Shown: piece by piece, positions 43,295-51,254 of the stretch
Layout: each line of letters opens with the position of its first letter
How positions within the stretch are numbered: the first letter of the stretch is position 1
Assembly: GCA_044361595.1 (NCBI GenBank)
Contig: JBIKIN010000007.1
Coordinates: 62,001-126,000, forward strand
DNA length: 64,000 bases
DNA from: Pseudopedobacter sp044361595
GTDB taxonomy: Bacteria; Bacteroidota; Bacteroidia; Sphingobacteriales; Sphingobacteriaceae
Reading direction: 5' to 3'
Position numbers and translations under genes: made by a program
Notes under the pieces: model-generated
The model's input: the letters and a program-made list of their open reading frames with translations, nothing else
What the model was told of the DNA's origin: nothing
Database searches by the model: none

Positions 43295-45403
43295 TTGAAT
43301 ACTGCTCTGCTACATACTCCAATAGAATATCTTAAAGGTGTTGGTAGTGCCAAAGGAGAAGTATTAAAAAAAGAAATAGGTGTATTTAATTTTGGTGATT
43401 TACTCTGCTATTATCCATTCAGATATATAGATAAGACAAAGTTTTTTAAGATTAACGAGATTGATGTTGAGTTGCCCTATATACAAATTCTTGTCAGATT
43501 AAAATCTTTTGAGGTTATAGGCGAAAAACATACCAAGCGATTGGTTGCACAAGTAATTGATGATACCGGAACTTTAGAGTTAGTTTGGTTTAAAGGTATA
43601 ACTTGGATTCAAAAGTACTTAGCAATTAATTCGGTTTATGTAATCTTTGGTAAAGTTACAGAGTTTAATCAAAAATTACAGATGGCTCATCCAGAATTAG
43701 AAATTTATAATAAAAACGCCATTCAAAAAGGTAATCTTAAATTACAACCAGTATATTATAGCACCGAGAGATTAAAACAATACAATTTAGATAGTAAAGG
43801 GATTTTAAAACTAGTAAACAACCTATTAGAAATTATTCCTGAACAAATAGTATCAGATGTTATTCCACTATATTTAATTAAAAAGTATAACTTATATCCA
43901 AAGTTTAGAGCTTTAAATCAGATACATTTCCCTTCTAATCATCAAGATTTAAAAGTAGCTTTAAACACTTTAAAGTTTGAAGAACTCTTTATGATACAGT
44001 TTAGAATGCTAAAAGCTAAATTGCTGCGTACAGAAAAATTTAAAGGTAATTTATTTAATAAAGTAGGAAATAAGTTTAATTTTTTTTATGAAAATTTATT
44101 GCCATTTAATCTAACAAACGCACAAAAAAGAGTTATTAAAGAGATTAGGGTTGATACTCAAAGAGGTGCTCAAATGAATAGATTAGTACAAGGTGATGTG
44201 GGTTCAGGTAAAACTATTGTTGCCTTAATGACTATGCTCTTGGCTATAGATAATGGCTTTCAATCTTGTTTAATGGCACCTACAGAAATTTTGGCCACCC
44301 AGCATTATCATTCCTTAAAACAACTATTAAAAAATGATTTTATTTCTATTGAGCTATTAACTGGTTCAACAAAAAAGAAAGACAGAAAAGTAATTGCCGA
44401 AAAACTGGAGAATGGGGAATTAAATATTTTGATTGGAACACATGCATTAATAGAAGACCCCGTAAAATTTAAAAATCTAGGTTTTGCAGTTATTGATGAA
44501 CAGCATAGGTTTGGAGTAGAGCAAAGAGCTAAATTGTGGCGTAAAAATGTGATACCACCTCATATTCTGGTAATGACAGCAACACCCATACCCCGTACTT
44601 TGGCTATGACTTTATATGGAGATTTAGACGTTTCTGTTATTGATGAATTACCAGCCGGCAGAAAGCCTATTCAAACACTTCATTTATACGAGAGCCAAAG
44701 GCTAAGAATGTTTGGACTAATGAAGCAAGAAATAGCTAAAGGACGCCAAGTTTATATGGTTTATCCCCTAATACAAGAGAGTGCTAAGTTAGATTTAAAA
44801 AATTTGATGGACGGGGTAGAGGTAATGAGTATTGAATTTCCTTTGCCTAAATATAAAATTAGCGTGGTACATGGGCAATTAAAACCGGCAGAAAAGGAAT
44901 TTGAAATGCAACGCTTTATTAAAGGAGAAACTCAAATTATGGTTGCAACTACAGTGATAGAAGTTGGTGTAAACGTTCCTAATGCATCTGTTATGGTTAT
45001 AGAAAATGCAGAGCGGTTTGGCCTTTCTCAACTACACCAGTTAAGGGGTAGGGTAGGACGTGGTGCCGAGCAATCATTTTGCATATTAATGTCGGGAGAT
45101 AAGTTAAGTAAAGAGGGTAAAATTAGGTTAGAAACTATGGTACGCACAAACGATGGTTTTGAAATTGCTGAGATTGATTTAAAATTAAGGGGACCTGGTA
45201 ATATTGAAGGCAAACAACAAAGTGGTGTTTTGGATTTAAAATTAGCAGATTTAAGTGTAGACCAACAAATATTAAGCGAGGCAAGGAAATCAGTAATAGA
45301 AATATTTGAAAATGACCCAAACTTAGATAGTCCAATACATGCAAATTTAAAATCGTTGAATTTTCAATCAGACACAGGAATTGCTTTGAATAAAATCTCT
45401 TGA
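43295..45403 (+). CDS. recG: ATP-dependent DNA helicase RecG
   Basis: Branched-DNA helicase that rescues stalled replication forks. It has 702 residues, close to the usual length. The N-terminal wedge/OB domain contains PIEYLKGVG and LCYYPFRYID. The helicase motifs are Walker A GDVGSGKTIVA, GTHAL, DEQHRFGVEQR (motif II), MTATPIPRTLAMT (motif III) and, in the second lobe, TTVIEVGVNVPNA and QLRGRVGRG. The start is TTG: the frame is closed upstream by the previous gene and no ATG precedes the conserved N-terminus. Confidence 0.97.
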   Translation: MNTALLHTPIEYLKGVGSAKGEVLKKEIGVFNFGDLLCYYPFRYIDKTKFFKINEIDVELPYIQILVRLKSFEVIGEKHTKRLVAQVIDDTGTLELVWFKGITWIQKYLAINSVYVIFGKVTEFNQKLQMAHPELEIYNKNAIQKGNLKLQPVYYSTERLKQYNLDSKGILKLVNNLLEIIPEQIVSDVIPLYLIKKYNLYPKFRALNQIHFPSNHQDLKVALNTLKFEELFMIQFRMLKAKLLRTEKFKGNLFNKVGNKFNFFYENLLPFNLTNAQKRVIKEIRVDTQRGAQMNRLVQGDVGSGKTIVALMTMLLAIDNGFQSCLMAPTEILATQHYHSLKQLLKNDFISIELLTGSTKKKDRKVIAEKLENGELNILIGTHALIEDPVKFKNLGFAVIDEQHRFGVEQRAKLWRKNVIPPHILVMTATPIPRTLAMTLYGDLDVSVIDELPAGRKPIQTLHLYESQRLRMFGLMKQEIAKGRQVYMVYPLIQESAKLDLKNLMDGVEVMSIEFPLPKYKISVVHGQLKPAEKEFEMQRFIKGETQIMVATTVIEVGVNVPNASVMVIENAERFGLSQLHQLRGRVGRGAEQSFCILMSGDKLSKEGKIRLETMVRTNDGFEIAEIDLKLRGPGNIEGKQQSGVLDLKLADLSVDQQILSEARKSVIEIFENDPNLDSPIHANLKSLNFQSDTGIALNKIS

Positions 45404-45446
45404 TTTAATTTTTATCTATACATTTACTCCATAAAAATAAATAAAC

Positions 45447-46835
45447 ATGAAGCTTAAATACTTACTATTCACTTTAATTTTATCTTTAATATCCATTTTT
45501 GGTTACGCCCAGCAAGACTCCTTAACCATCCGAAAAATTTATAATCAGGCATTGGTAAATGGGGAAAGCTATCAAAATTTAAAATACTTATGTAAAAAGG
45601 TAGGACCAAGAATTAGTGGATCTCCTAAAGCTCAATTATCTGTAGAATGGGGTAAAAAGCTGATGGAAAATTATGGTTTTGATAAGGTTTTCTTACAAGA
45701 ATGCATGGTTCCTCATTGGGTAAGAGGTGAAAAAGAGGTAGGTAAGATTATTAATGGTACAAAAGAAATAAATGTGGCTATTTGCGCTCTTGGGAATTCT
45801 CCGGCTACGCCTGCTGTAGGTTTAAAAGCAAGAGTTATAGAGGTTAAAAGTCTAAAAGAATTAGAAACTTTAGGGCAAGAAAAAATAAAAGGTAAAATAG
45901 TTTTCTTTAATAGGCCATTTGATCCGTCTTATATAGAAACTGGAAGAGCTTATGGAGCTGCCGGTGATCAAAGATTTGCTGGACCAGCTGTGGCAGCAAA
46001 ATTTGGTGCTGTTGGTGCAATTGTAAGGTCACTAACAGAAAGTTTAGATAATTACCCTCACACTGGGACTACTAGGTTTGCCGAAGGGGAGAAAAAGATT
46101 CCTGCGGCAGCAATTTCAACCATTGCAGCTAATCAGTTGAGTGATTTATTAAAACAAAAAAATGGCGATTTATATTTTTATTTTAAACAAAATTGTCAAT
46201 TATTACCCGATGTGAAATCTTACAATGTTGTTGGTGAGATTACCGGAACTGAAAAGCCAAATGAATTTATAACGGTGGGCGGTCACTTAGACTCTTGGGA
46301 TTTAGCCGAAGGTGCCCATGATGATGGGACAGGCATCGTACAATCTATAGAAGTTTTAAGAATTTTTAAATCTTTAGGGATTAAGCCAAAACACTCTGTT
46401 AGGGCAGTTTTATTTATGGACGAAGAAAATGGAGGAAGAGGCGGCGATAAATATTTAGAACTGGCGCTAAAAAATAAAGAAATGCACATTGCTGCAATAG
46501 AGTCTGATGGTGGAGGTTTTACACCTAGAGGATTTACATTTGAAGGAGTTACGCCTAAAGGTTTAGCTAAAATCAATGCTGATTGGCAAAAACTTTTTGT
46601 CCCATATTTATCAGAAAGATTAATGAGCGGAGGAAGCGGAAGTGATATAGAGCCCCTTTCTGCTTATAAAGATATTGTATTAATAGGTTTTAAGGCAGAT
46701 TCTCAAAGGTATTTTGATATTCATCATACCCCAAATGATGTTTTTGAGAATGTAAACAAGCGAGAGCTAGAATTAGGAGCTGCATCTATGGCTGCCTTAG
46801 TTTATTTAATAGATAGCTACGGTATCTCAAAATAA
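45447..46835 (+). CDS. Secreted M28 family metallopeptidase
   Basis: A zinc aminopeptidase of 462 residues with a signal peptide (about 1-21, ending GYAQ). A protease-associated (PA) insert is around 130-260. The peptidase core shows VGGHLDSWDLAEGAHDDGTG (His and Asp zinc ligands), MDEENGGRGG (catalytic and metal Glu), IESDGGGF, GGSGSDIEPL and DIHHTPNDV (the last His ligand). Likely periplasmic peptide degradation. The MFS gene follows 12 bases later. Confidence 0.92.
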   Translation: MKLKYLLFTLILSLISIFGYAQQDSLTIRKIYNQALVNGESYQNLKYLCKKVGPRISGSPKAQLSVEWGKKLMENYGFDKVFLQECMVPHWVRGEKEVGKIINGTKEINVAICALGNSPATPAVGLKARVIEVKSLKELETLGQEKIKGKIVFFNRPFDPSYIETGRAYGAAGDQRFAGPAVAAKFGAVGAIVRSLTESLDNYPHTGTTRFAEGEKKIPAAAISTIAANQLSDLLKQKNGDLYFYFKQNCQLLPDVKSYNVVGEITGTEKPNEFITVGGHLDSWDLAEGAHDDGTGIVQSIEVLRIFKSLGIKPKHSVRAVLFMDEENGGRGGDKYLELALKNKEMHIAAIESDGGGFTPRGFTFEGVTPKGLAKINADWQKLFVPYLSERLMSGGSGSDIEPLSAYKDIVLIGFKADSQRYFDIHHTPNDVFENVNKRELELGAASMAALVYLIDSYGISK

Positions 46836-46846
46836 TACAATTAATA

Positions 46847-48100
46847 TTGGAAAAGGAGAAAGATCCGTACATAGCGCTACGTTTTAAAGAGTTTAGGGTG
46901 TTTTTATTGATGAGATTTTTTCTCACCATTGGTTATCAAGTACAAGGGGTAATTATTGGCTGGTACATTTACACATTAACCAAAGATCCTTTTTCTTTAG
47001 GATTAATAGGTTTAGCCGAAGCTATTCCAGCTATTGGAATTGCTTTGTATGGAGGTTATGTAGCAGATAAATCTAATAAGAAATACCTCTTAATAAAAGT
47101 AGTAGGTCTTATACTTTTATCATCTTCTGTTTTATTTGTAGTTACTCTACCTAATGTAACTATTCATTTAGGACAAAAGTTACTGATAGCGGTTATTTAC
47201 TTAATGATTTTTGTGAACGGCATAGCTAGAGGTTTTTATGCACCAGCTGCTTTTTCTTTAATGGCAATGATCATACCTCGAGAGCATTATCCAAACTCTT
47301 CTACTTGGAATAGCTCTTTTTGGCAAACGGCCTCTATTTTAGGGCCGGCAGTGGGCGGCTTATTATATGGGTTTTCAGGTGTTAATCATTCTTTTTTCTT
47401 TATTATTATTTGTTTGATAATTTCATTTATCGCAACATTTTTATTGAAAAGTAGACCAGCAACATACGTGACTAAAAATAGTATGATGCAAAGTTTAACT
47501 GAGGGCTTAAAATTTGTATTTAAAACAAAGTTACTGGTAGGCGCATTAAGCTTAGATTTATTTTCTGTTTTTTTTGGAGGAGCCGTAGCCTTAATACCTG
47601 TTATTGCCATAGAAGTTTTACATGTTGGAGCTACCGAGTTTGGCTTTTTAAGAGCTGCACCAGCAGTAGGGGCTGTATTAACAATGTTGGTCATGACAAG
47701 ATTTTCACCTATGGGAAAACCTTGGCGTAACTTATTATTAGCAGTAACCGGATTTGGTGTTTCTATAATTTGTTATGGATTATCTACTAATTTTTACCTA
47801 ACCCTATTTTTTTTATTTTTAGAGGGAGCTTTTGATAGTGTAAGTGTGATTATAAGATCTACAATTTTGCAGTTAGTAACTCCTGATGATATGCGAGGCA
47901 GAGTCTCGGCTGTAAATTCTATGTTTATTGGTTCTTCTAATGAAATTGGTCAGTTTGAATCTGGCTTAACAGCCAAATTGATGCGAACCGTTCCTGCCAT
48001 TGTATTTGGAGGTAGCATGACCTTAATTGTGTCAGGAATAACCTACTTAAAAACAAAGAAGTTAGTGCCGTTAACTTTAGACGATATTAGCAAATTGTAG
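46847..48100 (+). CDS. MFS transporter (EntS/MFS_3-like)
   Basis: A 12-helix major facilitator superfamily exporter, 417 residues. The motif GGYVADKSNKKYLLI after helix 2 is the A-like motif, and SLMAMIIPREHYPNSSTWNSS with ASILGPAVGGLL matches the MFS_3/enterobactin-exporter type. The start is TTG, 12 bases after the peptidase stop. The first helix begins about residue 15, so a later start would damage the fold. The substrate is unknown. Confidence 0.88.
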   Translation: MEKEKDPYIALRFKEFRVFLLMRFFLTIGYQVQGVIIGWYIYTLTKDPFSLGLIGLAEAIPAIGIALYGGYVADKSNKKYLLIKVVGLILLSSSVLFVVTLPNVTIHLGQKLLIAVIYLMIFVNGIARGFYAPAAFSLMAMIIPREHYPNSSTWNSSFWQTASILGPAVGGLLYGFSGVNHSFFFIIICLIISFIATFLLKSRPATYVTKNSMMQSLTEGLKFVFKTKLLVGALSLDLFSVFFGGAVALIPVIAIEVLHVGATEFGFLRAAPAVGAVLTMLVMTRFSPMGKPWRNLLLAVTGFGVSIICYGLSTNFYLTLFFLFLEGAFDSVSVIIRSTILQLVTPDDMRGRVSAVNSMFIGSSNEIGQFESGLTAKLMRTVPAIVFGGSMTLIVSGITYLKTKKLVPLTLDDISKL

Positions 48101-48105
48101 TAATT

Positions 48106-48855
48106 ATGGATAAAAAGAATGAATTTGAGGTTAAGCTTCCGATATTTGAAGGTCCCTTTGATTTGTTATTATTTTTTATCGAAAAGGATGAGTTAGATAT
48201 TTATCATATTCCTATTGCTAAAATTACTGATGATTTTTTAGATTATATCCATCAGTTAAATACGCTAAACATAGAGCTAGCAAGTGAATTTATTTTTGTT
48301 GCGGCTACTTTGATGCGTATTAAAGCAAAGAACCTTTTACCAAGGCCAGAGTTAAATGCCCAAGGCGAAGAGGTTGATCTTCAAAAGGATTTAATTGAAA
48401 AGTTAATTGCCTATAAAAAATACAAGATCCTTGTTGATGGGTTTAGAATATTAGAAGATAATAGATTTGTTAAACTGAAGCGTGGTAATATTTTATCAGA
48501 CATGAAACAACTTTTATCAAAAACCAATAATAATCAGGAAGAACTTTCTTCTTTTGATCTATATAAATTGTTAAAGTGCTATTTAAAAGTTAATCAATCG
48601 TATTTATTAAAATCTAAGGAAGTTATTCATACCGTAAATCAGTATCCTTATAGTATAGAAGAGCAAAAATCTAAAATCGCTACATTAATACAAATTAATA
48701 AACAGTTAGATTTTAATAATTTAAAATCAATTTCAAAGGATAAGGTTCACTTCGTTTATAATTTTCTAGCAATGTTAGAATTATTGCAGCAGCAAATAAT
48801 TCAAATTCAGGTAGGATTAGGGTTTAATAATTTCTTAATTCAACAGGCTTCATAG
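48106..48855 (+). CDS. scpA: Segregation and condensation protein A
   Basis: The kleisin subunit that bridges SMC heads in chromosome condensation. It has 249 residues. The N-terminal part, FEVKLPIFEGPFDLLLFFIEKDELDIYHIPI (described by its core GPFDLLLFFIEK), and ASEFIFVAATLMRIKAKNLLPRP are characteristic. The partner scpB is not in the window. It starts five bases after the MFS stop, and its 3' end overlaps the convergent oxidoreductase gene by 32 bases. Confidence 0.95.
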   Translation: MDKKNEFEVKLPIFEGPFDLLLFFIEKDELDIYHIPIAKITDDFLDYIHQLNTLNIELASEFIFVAATLMRIKAKNLLPRPELNAQGEEVDLQKDLIEKLIAYKKYKILVDGFRILEDNRFVKLKRGNILSDMKQLLSKTNNNQEELSSFDLYKLLKCYLKVNQSYLLKSKEVIHTVNQYPYSIEEQKSKIATLIQINKQLDFNNLKSISKDKVHFVYNFLAMLELLQQQIIQIQVGLGFNNFLIQQAS

Positions 48856-49846
48856 CTTGCTCTATAAAATGTATCACATTAAGCTCGTCTTCTAATCCAA
48901 TTTCTGGTGGTAAACCATTTTTTAAACATTCTATAACACTTTGTAAAAATACATCGTGTTTATCGGCCGAACCTCTATAATAGCTGTATTGATTTGCACT
49001 AGTAACTCTATCAAACACAGGGATATCAAATTCAGATTCCATATTAATGAAATCTAGCTTTTCCATATATTGCCCACCTACCTTTACATTCCCTTTAGAG
49101 CCAATAATGGTTAAGCTACTTTCTACATTTGTTTCAAAAGTTGCGTTGGTAAAATTGAAAACTCCTCTACCCCCATTTTCAAATTCAAAGTTCAATACTC
49201 CACTATCTTCAAATTCAGTTTTAATATCTTTATTTAGATTAAAAAAATTACTGCTAATATTTGTTGGTTTACTACATATCCAAATCATTAAATCAATAAA
49301 ATGGCTAAACTGTGTATATAACGGTCCTCCGCCTAATGATAAAGTTTTTCTCCATGGCGAATCATCATAATATTTCTGATTTCTATTCCAAAAACAATTA
49401 ATTTGCAAAAACAATAAGTCACCAATCATTTGGTTAGACATTAATTTTTTCAGCCAAATAGCAACAGGGCTATATCTATTTTGCATAACAGCAAAAACCT
49501 TTTTTCCCGATTTTTTTTCAGCAGCCATCATCTCAAAAACTTCACTTTCCTTAATTGCTACTGGCTTTTCGCAAACAACATGATATCCCTGATTCAAACA
49601 TTTGATTGTTTGTGATGGATGCAAGCCATTTGGGGTACAAATACAAACAACATCTGCAGGTATTTTAGCAATTAAGAAATCTTCAATATTTGTAAAAAAG
49701 GGGATGAGTTTATTTATATTTTTTCTTCTAAGAAAATCAGTATCAACAGCTGCAACTAATTCTGCTTCATTATTTTCTTCTAAAAGTCTTACGTATTTTG
49801 TGCCAATATTACCTATACCAATTATTACAAAAGAAAATCTATTCAT
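48824..49846 (-). CDS. Gfo/Idh/MocA oxidoreductase, WbpB/WlbA-like
   Basis: An NAD(P)-dependent dehydrogenase of 340 residues from the ATG at 49846; a TTG two codons earlier is less likely. The Rossmann motif is GIGNIGTKYVRLL, and CTPNGLHPSQTI, CEKPVAIKES and the NRYSPVAIWLKKLM segment place it near WbpB/WlbA, which oxidise UDP-GlcNAc-derived uronates at C3 for O-antigen sugars. HFIDLMIWIC and GGGPLYTQ are also typical. It is not next to the glycan cluster 11 kb upstream but could supply a precursor to it. Confidence 0.85.
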   Translation of the reverse strand: MNRFSFVIIGIGNIGTKYVRLLEENNEAELVAAVDTDFLRRKNINKLIPFFTNIEDFLIAKIPADVVCICTPNGLHPSQTIKCLNQGYHVVCEKPVAIKESEVFEMMAAEKKSGKKVFAVMQNRYSPVAIWLKKLMSNQMIGDLLFLQINCFWNRNQKYYDDSPWRKTLSLGGGPLYTQFSHFIDLMIWICSKPTNISSNFFNLNKDIKTEFEDSGVLNFEFENGGRGVFNFTNATFETNVESSLTIIGSKGNVKVGGQYMEKLDFINMESEFDIPVFDRVTSANQYSYYRGSADKHDVFLQSVIECLKNGLPPEIGLEDELNVIHFIEQAMKPVELRNY

Positions 49847-49973
49847 GCTCAATTTAATACTAATAATGGTATAAAAATTTTTAATTTAGGGCAAAAATTT
49901 GGTTCAGGCGACAAAGAAACTCTTTTTAAGAGTTCTCATTACTCCGTAAATATTATTAAAATTATTTAAATAC

Positions 49974-51245
49974 ATGGAAAAAGATAAAATTATTTTTGAT
50001 TTAATCGATAAAGAATTACACAGACAAGAAAACGGAATAGAGTTAATTGCTTCAGAAAACTTTGTGAGTAAGCAAGTTATGGAGGCGGCAGGCTCTGTTC
50101 TTACCAACAAATATGCAGAAGGTTTACCTCATAAAAGATATTACGGTGGCTGTGAAGTTGTAGATGAAATTGAAATAATTGCTATTGAAAGAGCAAAGAA
50201 GCTTTTTGGTGCAGCTTGGGCCAATGTTCAACCACATTCAGGCGCACAAGCTAACGCCGCAGTTTTTTTAGCAACCTTAAATCCAGGGGATAAGATTTTG
50301 GGTTTTGATTTATCACATGGTGGTCATTTAACGCATGGTTCACCTGTTAATTTCTCAGGTAAAATTTATCAACCATTTTTTTATGGAGTAGAAGAGGAAA
50401 CGGGTTTAATTAATTATAAACAATTAGAAGAGGTTGCTTTAATGGAAAAGCCTAAAATGATTATTTGTGGCGCTTCTGCTTATTCTAGAGATTGGGATTA
50501 TGAATTTATAAGAAATGTAGCAGACAAAATTGGGGCCTTGGTTTTAGCTGATATTTCTCATCCATCGGGTTTAATAGCAAGAGGATTATTGAAAAATCCA
50601 CTTCCTCATTGCCATATTGTAACCACAACAACTCATAAAACATTAAGGGGACCAAGAGGTGGTTTAATAATGATGGGAAAGGATTTTGAAAACCCATTTG
50701 GTATCAAAACACCTAAAGGTGAAACTAAAATGATGTCGGCTTTATTAGACGGTGGTGTTTTTCCTGGTACCCAAGGTGGACCTTTAGAACATATTATTGC
50801 TGCTAAAGCGATTGCATTTGGTGAAGCACTTAGTGATGATTATTTAACTTATATAAAGCAAGTGAAAAAGAATGCCGATGCTATGGCTAAGGCTTTGGTA
50901 GCAAGAGGATATCATTTAATATCTAACGGAACTGATAACCATTTGATGCTTATAGATTTAACAAATAAAAATATTAGTGGAAAGTTAGCCGAAGAAGCAT
51001 TAGGAAAAGCCGATATAACAGTTAACAAAAATATGGTTCCTTTTGATAAAAGATCTCCTTTTGTAACATCAGGAATAAGAGTTGGCACCGCAGCAATAAC
51101 CACAAGAGGATTATTAGAAGAAGATATGGAAGAAATTGTATCTTTTATTGATGATGCAATTCTTAATCATGATAATGAATCTTTTTTACAGCAAATACGT
51201 AACAAAGTAAACGTATTGATGAAAAAATTTCCTCTTTACTCATAA
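49974..51245 (+). CDS. glyA: Serine hydroxymethyltransferase
   Basis: Interconverts serine and glycine with tetrahydrofolate, the main source of one-carbon units. It has 423 residues, the usual length. IELIASENFVS, TNKYAEGLPHKRYYGG, ANVQPHSGAQAN, ADISHPSGLIA and TTTTHKTLRGPRGG (Lys222, the PLP lysine) are all intact. A small 7-bp hairpin (AACTCTT at 49918 and AAGAGTT at 49928) lies in the leader. No glycine riboswitch is seen. The sensor kinase gene follows 9 bases later. Confidence 0.98.
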   Translation: MEKDKIIFDLIDKELHRQENGIELIASENFVSKQVMEAAGSVLTNKYAEGLPHKRYYGGCEVVDEIEIIAIERAKKLFGAAWANVQPHSGAQANAAVFLATLNPGDKILGFDLSHGGHLTHGSPVNFSGKIYQPFFYGVEEETGLINYKQLEEVALMEKPKMIICGASAYSRDWDYEFIRNVADKIGALVLADISHPSGLIARGLLKNPLPHCHIVTTTTHKTLRGPRGGLIMMGKDFENPFGIKTPKGETKMMSALLDGGVFPGTQGGPLEHIIAAKAIAFGEALSDDYLTYIKQVKKNADAMAKALVARGYHLISNGTDNHLMLIDLTNKNISGKLAEEALGKADITVNKNMVPFDKRSPFVTSGIRVGTAAITTRGLLEEDMEEIVSFIDDAILNHDNESFLQQIRNKVNVLMKKFPLYS

Positions 51246-51254
51246 CCTATTTCT

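Noticed and set aside
48824..49852. TTG start of the WbpB-like gene two codons before the ATG
   Set aside because: The ATG at 49846 directly precedes the Rossmann-fold strand and needs no rare start codon.
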